64,000 bases of DNA, taken from assembly GCF_037975245.1 (NCBI RefSeq), contig NC_092574.1:16285213-16349212 (forward strand). The letters are read 5' to 3'. Source of the stretch: Apostichopus japonicus (Eukaryota; Echinodermata; Holothuroidea; Aspidochirotida; Stichopodidae). The notes below the pieces were generated by a model. It did not search any database. It had not been told where the DNA came from and was given only the letters and a program-made list of their open reading frames with translations. Both the position numbers and the translations under genes were made by a program. Below, one piece after another: positions 1-12,900 of this stretch; position 1 is the stretch's first letter, and the number at the start of each line of letters is the position of its first letter.

Positions 1-756
1 AAGAGTTACATTTAAGTCCTTGTTTTTCTCCCCCAATCCTAAAATGTTACAGAAACTCCTATCTTTACAGCCAAATATCATAGCTCAAATACCTATTTTC
101 CAAAAGGTCAAGATATGTAGTGATGAAACTTAATTTTTTCCTTGTTAGGAGAATGCATAATCCATGATATGTTGTAAATTTCAATACACAAAAACAATTT
201 CATTCATTCGTTCGGTCCTCCCCCTCCCCCCTTTTTTTCTGTGAACATACTCTATATTCTATCTGTATTGAGTATTGTTTTTTTTCATGTTGAATTCTAG
301 CTATAAGCAACACTGCTATTACTTCACGACCAGCTTTGGGGCAATTTTCTAACAATGGAATTTCATCTCACACTTCAAAACAATTTTTAACTGACAGCAG
401 TAGCAGTATGAAATTTCTTGTTTCCGGAATGATCAAGATTCAGAACTGTCCATACTGTCAGTAAAAGTGCTTGGAAGCACGATATTACCATACTGTAAAA
501 AGTATTATCATTAGAAAATTGTTTCAAAGAAAATTAATGCTTTATTCATGAAGCAAGCTCTTCAGTTGAGAATTATGTGAATATGATGAATTTTGTCATA
601 GATGGCAGTCACACTATCCCATCTGGTAAATGTACTTTTAAAATTTACATACTAAGTTACAAAACACAATATCCATAAAACCATTCTTTTCTTCTTTCAA
701 AAAGGATGTCGTATATGCCAAGATGTGATACTGATAGGACGTCGTCGTGACCATAC

Positions 757-918
757 CATTGCAATGTTCCACATAGATTGCTCCAGGCGACACTGTGGTC
801 GTGATTCCTGGGCACAGGTCACATGACCTCTGACCAAAGTCTGGTTGATAGTATCGAACTGAACACGGCTGACAGGGTTCAAGACCTGTCTCTGACCAAT
901 GGCCTTGAGCGCACTCAA
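757..918 (-). CDS. Exon 32: GCC2/GCC3 (ephrin-receptor-like) module 2
   Basis: Fifty-four codons, phase 1 to 1, same length as exon 31: ECAQGHWSETGLEPCQPCSV, YYQPDFGQRSCDLCPG, YVEHCN. The longer frame reading MSALKAIGQ... across the same bases is a shadow. The gene continues to the left beyond the window; 1-756 is intron with nothing recognised. Confidence 0.85.
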
Positions 919-3900
919 CTACAGAACAGAAAATGTGGAGGATGGATGAAAATCAGAGAGACAGGAATTAAATAAAGAACATAAACCAAACAATCCTCAA
1001 TATGTATGACAGGAGTTCCTTACTAATTAACAATTAACTCATCTTTACTTCTTTTCTATAAATTGCAGACATTTAATGAAAGAGAAAAATCTTCAGCCAA
1101 GAATCTAATATTCAAAGAGTGCAAGGATAGGTACAATGACAGTGAGGGTGTATATCTAGGGGAAGCTTTGATATCTGTTTTGAAATGTAAGCCAATGAAT
1201 CGTGTCAAAGAGTTGCCAGTTTGTTGAATATTCAATGTCACTGTTAAGTGTTCCTTTGACTTAGGTCAACTCAACTCCCACCCCCCCTTCCTCCCTTCCC
1301 CTGAGATATCGTCTAAATATTGTTCATTAATAGCTGTGTAGCCAACTGTAGGCATGATTTCCACTTGACTCGAGATCCTGATGAACAACTGGCAACTAAC
1401 GAACATCGATAGATCAGGTGACCATATCACCTGTTAATCAGACGTCAGTTCCTTGGCAGCTATTGGCCTATGTTGCAAAAAATCCTTGATTGTTATGTGT
1501 ACACATGGAATCCACTCTTGACCCGGATAACACTACTGGCATCGTGAGAAAAATCAATGAATCACATGATCACATCACTTGTGGGCCAGACTTCCACCTT
1601 AATTATTCTCTTGGGAACTAACTCAGGAATTTCAGTCTAACTGCCCCCATTTTCAAAATTACAACCCCGACGATGTTCCTCTATTATGATTTTTTACCCC
1701 CACACTTTAATAGGGAGGGAACATCATTAAACACTCGCTTTAATTCAGAAGAACACTTACACAAACATTGCAGAACCGATGTGGAGCCTTTTTCGAGTGT
1801 TTTCCGTGACTGAGGACACTCAAGACAGCTGTCACTATTTTCATGGGGTTGGTAGAATGAAATTTCACAGAGGGCGCATGGTTCAACACCATTGCTGGAA
1901 TACTGACCAGGTTTGCAGACAGCTGTTGATATTTAGCATAATTTCTTGTAAATATAAAAAAATGTTAAAACACAAAAAAATATCCTTTAAGCTTGAACAT
2001 TTCCAGAAAACTCAGTCCAAGAATCATTTTTGAATATTCCAAATCTATATCAACAGTTAGTACATTTCAAAAGATTTTTTCGTTTTGGTTTGTTATGATG
2101 ATCAAATGTAACCAGAAAGCCAGTGGGCTTATTGTGATTCCTTACCAGTTGAGATTAAACATTTCCAGAAAACTCAGTCCAAGGACCATTTTGAATATTC
2201 CATATCTATATCAACAGTTAGTAGATTTCATAAGATTTTTTTGTTTGTTATGATGATCAAATGTAAAGATGGGCCAATAAGAACTGAAAATTATTACTAA
2301 TATTATATACAAAATTGGGAATGAAAATATTGATGATTCTTGATGAGTTTTGAAAGTAAACAAGAACTCACGTAAGCACTCGGTTACTTCCTGGCCACCT
2401 TCGTTGAGGGTGACTGTACCCTCAGGGCACTGTTTACAATGCATTTGACCTTCACTATCTTGATATTGACCGATCGGACAGAGAAGACAGCTAACTTCAA
2501 CATCGTCATAGTAACTACCAGGTGAACAGGGAACTGCAAATTAAAAGTTAAAACAGGAAAATTTTATCATGAGTGTTTATAATAACTTTCACTGCCATTT
2601 TGCTCACCTTCCCTAATACATTTTATTGACACCAATTAACATCTAGCTAAAATGATAGGAATTTTATCCGTTTCCATGGGAACATGATTAAAGTGCCAAC
2701 ACCTTCTTTGGTCTTCTAGAATCAACCTGGTGCATCTTTGAAACTACAAAATGCTACAAAACAGCAGACAACAATACTACGACGCGCTAACAGCAGACAA
2801 CGAAAGTTTGACACACTAACAGCAGACCATGAAACTACGACACACTGTTATGTCAAACACTTAAAGTGTCGTGAACCCTCGTGTATATTTAATATATGCA
2901 GATGTATGTAAATACTCTGTTAATTTTTCCCTTATATGATTTCCAGGAATTAAACATATCTAGAGTGTGATTGGCTGCTGCTGTCTTGTGACAGAAACGT
3001 TAAGTTATGATTGGAGGAATGTATCTGGTCTTTTGCCTCGTGTATGACAGTTTTGTAAGCTAATTCAGTCTCATTGTATACCTCTACTGTGTAAGGTCTC
3101 CGTGTGTGAAGGGCACGTTAAACATACTAGTATTACCACTAATTATATAGGTTTCAACATATTTAATCTAATCAATCCTGCAATATAAATAGAACGAATC
3201 ATTGTATCTCTCTGTTTGACTGGTAATTTACGTCATCGTGTCGTCCCTGCCACGCGACCATCGAAATCTGCCTTACCGTACTGAGACGGACGCGACACAC
3301 ACTAATAGCAGACAAGGAAACTAACACACAGCTAACAGCAGACAAAGATAATACGAAACACTTACAGCAGACAACAACAATAGCAATACTATAAGTTACT
3401 AACAGCAGAAAATGAAACTATAAAACACTAACAAAAGATAAATCAAGCAGACATTGAGGGGGATTATCGAGAGCACTATCAGTTTCTATTGAACATAATT
3501 AGCTACCTAACAAGAAAGAAAGCAGAGGGTGCACTGCAAAATATGGAGTAAAGCAGACCATAAAAATAATTCCATCAAATCAAGGATACATTGTTATATC
3601 ATTTACACTTTCTCAAGTAAAAATCATTAAAACATGGACGGCTGTTCCTGTATATCTCTCTAATCCAGGGTTGTCCAACCTACGGCCCGCGGGCCACAGT
3701 CCGGCCCGCCAGGGGGTGGCGTCCGGCCCGCAGAGATGCTCTACCGTGCGAAAATTTAGTGAGCAGATTTATTGATAACAATTTGAAGCTATATAATCAA
3801 TCATTCGAACCTTCTTTGTCCAAAAAACTGCATACAGGTCAGTTTGTGTGACACTCTCTCAGCGGATTGGGGGGGAATGAACTTTATTCATCTGTTTTAT

Positions 3901-6900
3901 TAGGAAGGAAAATAAATCAGTGCGCTCCGCGCGCAGTGCTCACATTTTGTTGCCTTGGGCTTCGGGCAAAAAATCGAAAAATCGAGCGTAGGGTTCATGC
4001 GGCCCTCTCCTTCATAATAATCATTCCATGTTGTGGCCCTCCTCTGCAAAAGGTTGGACAACCCTGCTCTAATCTATAACACTTACAGATCATCACATCA
4101 ACTATATTATATTAAATACACAACACTAATATTAGGTATATATCTTACTTTGCTCAGAACACCTTGATTCATCAGTTGGCACTGTACATTTTAAAATCTA
4201 ACACTCTCAGGTAGAGTTGTTGAAGTTTATATAATACAAGGAATAAACAGTAACACAGAAATAGAATAAAGAGCTGATTTAAACAGTCAAATTTTGACGA
4301 ATGAAAATAAATGTTCAAAATTGACTTTTTTCTAGCTTACAGGACATTACATTTAATACCCACATAAACAGTCACCATCTCATACCATCACTTTCACATT
4401 GTATCGTATCGAATACGGTACTTTTGTGGTTGCCAAAGTTTTGATCGGGGTGGAGGTGAGGATAACTTAATTACATTCAACTTACCACAGGACAATGTTT
4501 CCCAGTTGACCAGCGAGCCTGGTTCACAAGATGGTGCAGGAAAATCATAGCTCAAAGGATCTTCTGGTACATCCAGATCTAAATCTGGCACCTGCATAAC
4601 CACAACAAATATTGTTCGATGAACATTTTAGTTTGTTGCATCATCAAAAGAACAAAAGTTTCTTTCCTTTATGAAATCTATTCTATTTTGGTATTTTTCT
4701 TCCATTAAAATTTGGACGAAATTCAACCATATCTATTGCATAATTCTTAGTTGTCGATATTCAATTTTTGTTTAAATATATTGAAATCAGAGGTATTTAT
4801 GTACTTTTTTATACTAGTAGGATCTCCCATAGGTGCAATCTTAATAAAGTTACATATTTGTTTTATTTATTATTTTCAATTCCATTACACTTTCAACAAT
4901 ATTCAACCATTTCTAAAGTAGATGGTATGTGTAAAGTCTTAACTGTCGATATATATAAATTTAAAGAGAACAAATTAAAAGTTAATAGTTTTTATATCTT
5001 TTTTTTGATACTAATAGGATCTCCTTTAGAGTTACATATGACAAGAAACCTGCACAACAGATGAAGAAATTGCTTAACTTGTATTTCACAAACAAAATGG
5101 GGTGGGGTGTGGGGTGCGGACAATGGAACAGAAGTAGGTCTACAGATAGAGCAGAGTGCAACATGCGTTCTCTGGTCAACATGCTATTGCACAGATAAAG
5201 TCTATAACTTCAAAATCCACATTCACCAGACATTTGAAAAAGGAATTTATTACCTCTTACTAGTATTATATAATCTGTTCACGTATCCATCTCAGCATCA
5301 TCAGGATATTATAACGGTATATTTAATCCTTATGTATATACTGAATTATATATAATTGTACATTTTTATTTTATTTTCTCCCAAGGGAGTCTCCTACTTT
5401 GTTAAGTCTTTTTAAGACTTTATAGGAGACTTCCTTTCCCATTGTACACAATTGGCGATAAAACAAATAAATTAATCAATTAATAGACTTATGAATTCAT
5501 AAGTGGCACAGTTCTGGGTTACATAACTTTCTCATTGATGACTACACACAACATTAGGTCAAGAACATATCAACAAATATTTTGGTTTTCCATAAAAAAT
5601 AAATCAATTGTGGGGGTTATCTTGTCACAAATGTGATGTGCACTTTGCAGCAAAGTTTTAAACATCATACTTTTCACATAACTTATTTATATAGTAAACC
5701 CACACAGGATACAGTTTACTCTAAATTTATGTGGAACAGTTAACTCAACACACCGATGAATATTATCAAAAGGATACCTGGGAGATAATGTTTTGGACTG
5801 TTCCCTTGCTAAACTTCACAACATGTCACATGTACACTAAAAGTGTCTATAAAACAAGAATAATTTATAATATGTAGCAATTAATTAATTATGTAAAACT
5901 TTAATAATATAAATCAGGCTTGCCTAGTGTTAGATTCCAGATTTACCTATTGACAAGAGAGCCAATACTTTATACTGAGCATAAAAAAGAATGGAAAAGT
6001 TATGAAATATCATAGAACCTCTGCATTTTCATGTGTGAGGGGGATTGTGGGACATTTTACTTACATCAAGAACCAGTTCACCTTGTACTGCCTTTTCCTC
6101 TAAAACATCGACAACACTATAGAGGGTGTCGATGGTGTCATAAGCAGTGTCCTCGTACAACGCTTGGTCCAAGTCCTCCTCGGGTAAATCCGCAACTATC
6201 TCAAATGATATTGTGAGAAAGTAATCTAAAAGTGACCGTTTCTCTCTCCTATTTGTCTCTCTTTGAGATCGTCTTGCATTTCGTTTTGCCACCTGGTTCT
6301 TGAACATCTCCATGACGACGGACCTCTTGCTGTTACTCGCGATGCGGTCTTCCGCCTCTCGCAGGAGAAGATGATCGGCATAGTTTAACATTTCAAAGCT
6401 TCTCTCCGCGCGTCCACCCTCGAGAGGGGAACGCCTTCGACGCCCGGTGGAGTCACCCCTCCCCGGCCTACTTGCACCGCAGGTGACCCTGACATTTTCA
6501 GCTCGACATTCTTGCCATCCCTCGCATACATCTGCACTCAGAGCCTGAGCGGACAAGAGCTCAATAAATGCCTCCTGAATGGCCCTTTGTGTATCCGGGT
6601 CGTTGCAGTCACCGCTGAAGTATTGTAGCTGTGAGGGTAGGTTGAATCTGCTTGCATGCTTCCGTACTAAATATCCACATTTAATAGAAAAATAATTACA
6701 GGAAAAGACAAAACAAAAGGTAACTCAAAATTATTGTGAGTCAAACGAGGCTTTCAAATCAACTTTGTCAGGACATCTTAAGCTAATTAATAACTGAAAT
6801 ATGGCTTACTAATTGCAATGAAATGGTAGCTATTTGAAAACTGTGAGCCCCATGACATCACAAGGAAATCATAACACACCTACATCTAAAATGGAATTTT

Positions 6901-9900
6901 TCAATAAAAGACCTAAATAAACAGAGAAAACTCACAAACACAATCAAGAACTCTGGGGCTAGACCAGAAACCAGAGGCACCGCACAAGAAGAATGGTTCA
7001 TATCGACCTGGCGGAACATCAAAGGCATCACTGCACTGCTGGTTACAATACCGGCCAAAGGCCCAATCATCACAGACAAGGGCGCCATTCCTTGGCGCTT
7101 TTAGCGGCGAACAGGATCTTGCTGCAAAACAGATGTGAGAGGAACAAGGCCATCGTGGTGTAATGGTTAAACGTACAGAATTAAAAATAAAAAAGGGATT
7201 TCTGTGCGTATAACTTAGCGTCATTTCAGTGCTTCTCCTTTATGCATCCCCCTTAAAGGTGGGCAGCAATGTAACATTTAAAAATATACTTGTCCTCATC
7301 GATAAAGCAGCTGGTTACCCATTGCTAAAATTTACACAAATTTTGTGCTGTTACATCCCACCAGATCTACAAGTCTGAATGAACACTGGTTACTATTTAC
7401 CACATACAATCCCAGACTGTTCACATCACATAACACGCCAAGCGAAAGTATTCAGCAATGACCCCTGTAAATCACACACAAACACATCAGGTATATGCCC
7501 CAGTGAATAGTGATTGCTGATGATATGTCATAATAGACATAAAGGTCAAAGTATTCAGCAATGACCTTTGTAAATCACACACAGACACATCAGGTATATG
7601 CCCCAGTGAATAGTGATTGCTGATGATATGTCATAATAGACATAAAGGTTAAACATTCAAGTGTTGATAGAGGAGATTTTGTAGCAGTCGTTTCGATCTG
7701 TTTAGATCCACTTACGTATCACATCGACTGTGAAACGGCATTCCACTGTTTTACCGTTATTGCTGTTTGTCGCACCGCATAATATGTTGTGGGATCCCCA
7801 TGGCAACTGAGTATTACTCTCAAAGTTACAGCTGACCAGCAAAGCACCATTGTCTCCCGATGGCTCAGAGAACACAGGATCATCCCACGTCACAGATGTC
7901 AAACGTCCTGTGGCCTCGACTTCGATATCCTCGGGACAGTAATCCACTTCTGGGAACAGGTTGTCTGGGGAGAACATAAACAAAACACTTGCCTGTCAGT
8001 TACACAAATACTGTGTACAATGAGTGAATGTTACACATTGTACATGGTCAGAGCTATACAGCCAGCCACATGGTGATGGAAATTTAGGTAGATTTGAATG
8101 TAAAGAAAAACAAACAACTTTCAAACTTGATTCCTGCAGTGCATTGGCACTTTTAAATTGTACAATACTGGCATAGCTTGCAGGGCTATTTGCTTTTGGT
8201 TGCAGGCTGAGGAGAGGAAAAGAGAGATGAAGAGATGGGGAAGCGAGGAGGTGAGGAGGAGATGTGAAGTAGTATAGCATAGGGAAGAGGTATGGAGGTG
8301 GACAGGAAGAGGGGATCGAGGATGAAATGAAGAAGAGGCAGGAGCAATTTGCAGAAAATTGTTGCAATTTCTAATATTGATGATTGTACGGAATTGTTAT
8401 AATAATCACAGTACTCTACAAAGTTAGAGGGAGGAGTAGAACGGGAGCAGTAGTGAAGAAGGTGGGCAGGAAAATGATATAAGGAGACAAGGAGAGGTGA
8501 GTGGAATAGAATTAGGGGGAGGCGGAAAGGAGGAGGAGGAGGGGGGAAGAGGCAAGGATGGGAACGAGAGCAGGAGTGAAGAAGGTGAGCAGGATTATTA
8601 TATAATCAGACAAGGAGAGGTGAGTGGAATAGAATTAGGGGGAGGCGGAAAGGAGGAGGAGGGAGGAAGAGGCAAGGATGGGAATGAGAGTAGGAGTGAA
8701 GAAGGTGAGCAGGATTATTATATAATCAGACAAGGAGAGGTGAGTGGAATAGAATTAGGGGGAGGCGGAAAGAAGGAGGAGGTAGGAAGAGGCAAGGATG
8801 GGAACAAGAGCAGGAGTGAAGAAGGTGAGCAGGATTATTTTCAATAATCAGACAATGAGAGGTGAGAAGAATAGAATTAGGGGGAGGCGGGAAGGAGGAG
8901 GGAGGAAGAGGCAAGGATGGGAACGAGAGCAGGAGTGAAGAAGGTGAGCAGGATTATTATATAATCAGATAAGGAGAAGTGAGTGGAATAGAATTAAGGG
9001 GAGGCGGGAAGGAGGAGGGAGGAAGAGGCAAGGATGGGAACGAGAGCAGGAGTGAAGAAGGTGAGCAGGATTATTATATAATCAGACAAGGAGAGGTGAG
9101 TGGAATAGAATTAGGGGGAGGCGGGAAGGAGGAGGGAGGAAGAGGCAAAAGGATGGGAACGAGAGCAGGAGTGAAGAAGGTGAGCAGGATTATTATATAA
9201 TCAGACAAGGAGAGCAGGAGTGGAATAGAATTAGGGGGAGGCGGAAAGGAGAAGGAGGTAGGAAGAGGCAAGGATGGGAACGAGAGCAGGAGTGAAGAAG
9301 GTGAGCAGGATTATTATATAATCAGATAAGGAGAGGTGAGTGGAATAGAATAAGGGGGAGGCGGAAAGGAGAAGGAGGTAGGAAGAGGCAAGGATGGGAA
9401 CGAGAGCAGGAGTGAAGAAGGTGAGCAGGATTATTATATAATCAGACAAGGAGAGGTGAGTGGAATAGAATTAGGGGGAGGCGGAAAGGAGGAGGTAGGA
9501 AGAGGCAAGGATGGGAACGAGAGCAGGAGTGAAGAAGGTGAGCAGGATTATTATATAATCAGATAAGGAGAGTTGAGTGGAATAGAATAAGGGGGAGGCG
9601 GAAAGGAGAAGGAGGCGCGGAAGAGGCAAGGATGGGAACGAGAGCAGGTGTGAAGAAGGTGAGCAGGATTATTATATAATCAGATAAGGAGAGGTGAGTG
9701 GAATAGAATTAGGGGGAGGCAGAAAGGAGAAGGAGGTAGGAAGAGGCAAGGATGGGAACGAGAGCAGGAGTGAAGAAGGTGAGCAGGATTATTATATAAT
9801 CAGATAAGGAGAGGTGAGTAGCATAGAATTAGGGGGAGGTGGAAAAGGAGAAGGCAAGGAAGAGGCAAGGATGGGAACGAGAGCAGGAGTGAAGAAGGTG

Positions 9901-12900
9901 GGCAGTAGAATGATATAAGGAGACAAGGAGAGGTGAGTGGAATAGAATTGGGGGGAGGCAGAAAGGAGAAAGAGGGAGGAAGAGGCAAGGATTGCAATGA
10001 GAGCAGGAGTGAAGAAGATGGGCAGGAGAATGATATGAAGAGACAAGGAGAGGTGTGGTAGCATAGAATTAGGTTGACTTACTCTGGACAAAAACTTGAA
10101 ATGAGCAGGAAGCTGTATTATTTGCTGCATCATAAAACTCATATCTGACCACGGTGGTTTCTGTGAATATGTAAGGAGAGGTTATGTCTGCTGGCGTGGT
10201 TCTGACATCGAGCGGTTCACCGGAATTATCTCGAGCGGAAGGAGTGTCAAAGTAGACCTGGGCTCCCACCATTCCTTCATTCAGATTGGCGTACTGGTTC
10301 CCTGGACAAACTTCAATGATTGGATTAACACGATCTACAATAAATGAAAAAGCATGCTTGTTTCATACGGCATATCTTGGTTAAAAAAACACAAACGGCA
10401 TAAATGCAAATGTTACATCACTAAAGAAAAGTGGTTGAAATAGTGAATGTTTCGTTTTGAACAAATGTTATCATGTACCCACTATCTAGAAACACATTAA
10501 TGCCAAGTATTAATTTCTGAATTTTGGTTGTGGAATAATAAGCATTTGGAGATTTTCACGTTTGACCCTGTGACCTCATTATTATTCATGAGATGAGCAC
10601 CAAAATCAATGGGTTCTTTTACTCAGTATGGCGCATCTATGTACCAAGTATGTCATTGTTGAGTTATCGTGTCTATGAGCCAAGGGCGTCACATACACAC
10701 AAACACTTATATACACGCAATCACCATCGCATAGATTCCTTGAGCCTTCAGGCAAGGAATCAAAAACCAAAACAGGCTTAAACATGTTACCAGCGTGCAC
10801 TCCAAATGTCTCTACTAGCAAAGCTTTAAAAATAAATATAAAAAAGTTAATTAAAAAAAAAAACAGCAATTAGGCAATTAAACTTTAATATATTATTCGT
10901 ATTTGAATTCTGATGATCAGCAAATAGAAAGCAAATCTTCACCTTTTCATGGAATTTACTATGCAAAACTATTTATTAACAGGAAAAAATTTTTAAAAAT
11001 AAAAAATGTCTCAACATTTTTTTCCAACTTTTTTTACAAGGTTTGCGAAAATGTAATCTTTTCTTGGGCTTCACAAAACGGATCTTTACCTTTGCACTTA
11101 AATGGCACCGTGCTAAGATCTACATCCCAGGTGCCGTCGCTCTGGCAACTGATTGGATCTGTAAATCCCTCCAGGGTGTACCCGTTCCGACAGAAGAACC
11201 TACAACTGACCCCGTAGTTGGGGTTGGTCTTCCCAATACAGAATGTTGGATAAATGCCACCTCCTGCCGGTATAATATCTCTCGATATGACTGGGCAACT
11301 GGAAACTAGAGAGAGGCATAAAAAACCAAGTTAATCCATTTAACGTCACTCATTACCCCTCATGACAACATGGAAGCATTTCACATATTTTGTACATCCG
11401 CATCAGTCACTACAGACGAGGTAGTTATTAACTGTGAAAGCATTTGAGTCACTCCACCAGACCAATCAGGAGAGGAGGAGTATAGGGGTTAATAAAGGAA
11501 AACTGGGGAACTTGGGATAAAGAAGGAGGAAGCCTCATTTTTCGAAGGGTAATAAAGGAAAAAAGGAGGTTAAAATCTGGGAGGTCTGTGACATAATTGT
11601 CCTCAGAGCCTAAAGATAGCTGGATACAGATATATCGCAAACTAATTAAGTTATAACTGATTAGTCATAAAATAAAAAATCTCTGTAAGAGGTTAAAAGG
11701 AAAAGTTGTACGTGATTTAGAGAAACTAACTCTTGCAGACTGGATGCCCGTCCCTCTGCCAGTAAAGCCCATTCGTTTCTTCGTCCACCTCACAAGAAGC
11801 TCTGTTTGGCCCTTCCAGCTGGTATCCACTTATGCAGGCTACAGTGCAGACGCTACCGTAGATTGTTAAACAGGGTCCCTCAAATACTCCAAAAACAGGG
11901 GGGTTCAACTGCTGACAGTTACGAGCTGATTCGAAAATAGAAACAAAAAAAGATTACAGAAAAATCATACACAGAAAATGGTCACATGAATTGTGATTTT
12001 TGTTGTCAAACATCATCTGAGGGTTATGGTTAGACATGAAGTAGCAATATTTGAGGAGGCAAGGTGGACTGATATCTTGAACCCCCCAATCCCCCCCACT
12101 CCCACCCCCCAACAGTGTAACCAAAGATTAAGCTGTACAATTTACTTACTTCTTACTCTAAACCAAAATAGGCAATAAGCAATATTTCCAGCAGAATCTC
12201 TGGCCGAACATCTGGTAAAATAATCATCAATGGGGAAGGTCGTGGGTTCTCTATCGCACACTGGAACAATCTCCTCTCCAGAATTGTCCACGGCTTCTAC
12301 TTCCCATTCCACAAATGCCTGGGTCTGTCCACGGCTTGCATAAACCGGGAAATCCAATGGGCACTTGGTGAAATGTGGCGCTTCATAGTCTGTGAGAGAC
12401 AACGATGGAAACGTTTTCCTTAAAACTGGCTGATATTTTGACGAAATGCTAACTTACTATTCTGAAATGTGTGTTTGATCAATATAGGTAAGCTAGGCGG
12501 TACATCTCTTTCTACTCATCAAAATGCAGCCAAGAATAATTAATTATAACAAATTTACAGCATACGTTTGTCGAAAATATCATCAATAAGTCATTTTGAA
12601 GCTCACAGACAGAGCACTAGTACTTAAATCATCGAGCATGTTCAATGCATTTCTCCTTGCATGTTTAAACATGATGAGGTGGGTTAATGAAGTTAATGAG
12701 AGTGGAATCACTTTAGAAGGATTGAACCACAATATTTTATTTTTAAGAGGGTACCAATGGCTACCTATATGCAAGTACTACATTTGCTTGTTTAGTAGAT
12801 TCCAGTACTTCCATAGCATTGAGAATTCAACAGAAGCTCATTTGAAACCACATCTATGTCTGATGATCGTGGATGAACACCGGCTTATATCAAGCTTTCT

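Noticed and set aside
8497-9200. Gly/Glu/Lys-rich plus-strand frames (SGIELGGGGKEEE)
   Set aside because: By-product of the purine-rich minisatellite lying in an intron of the opposite-strand gene.
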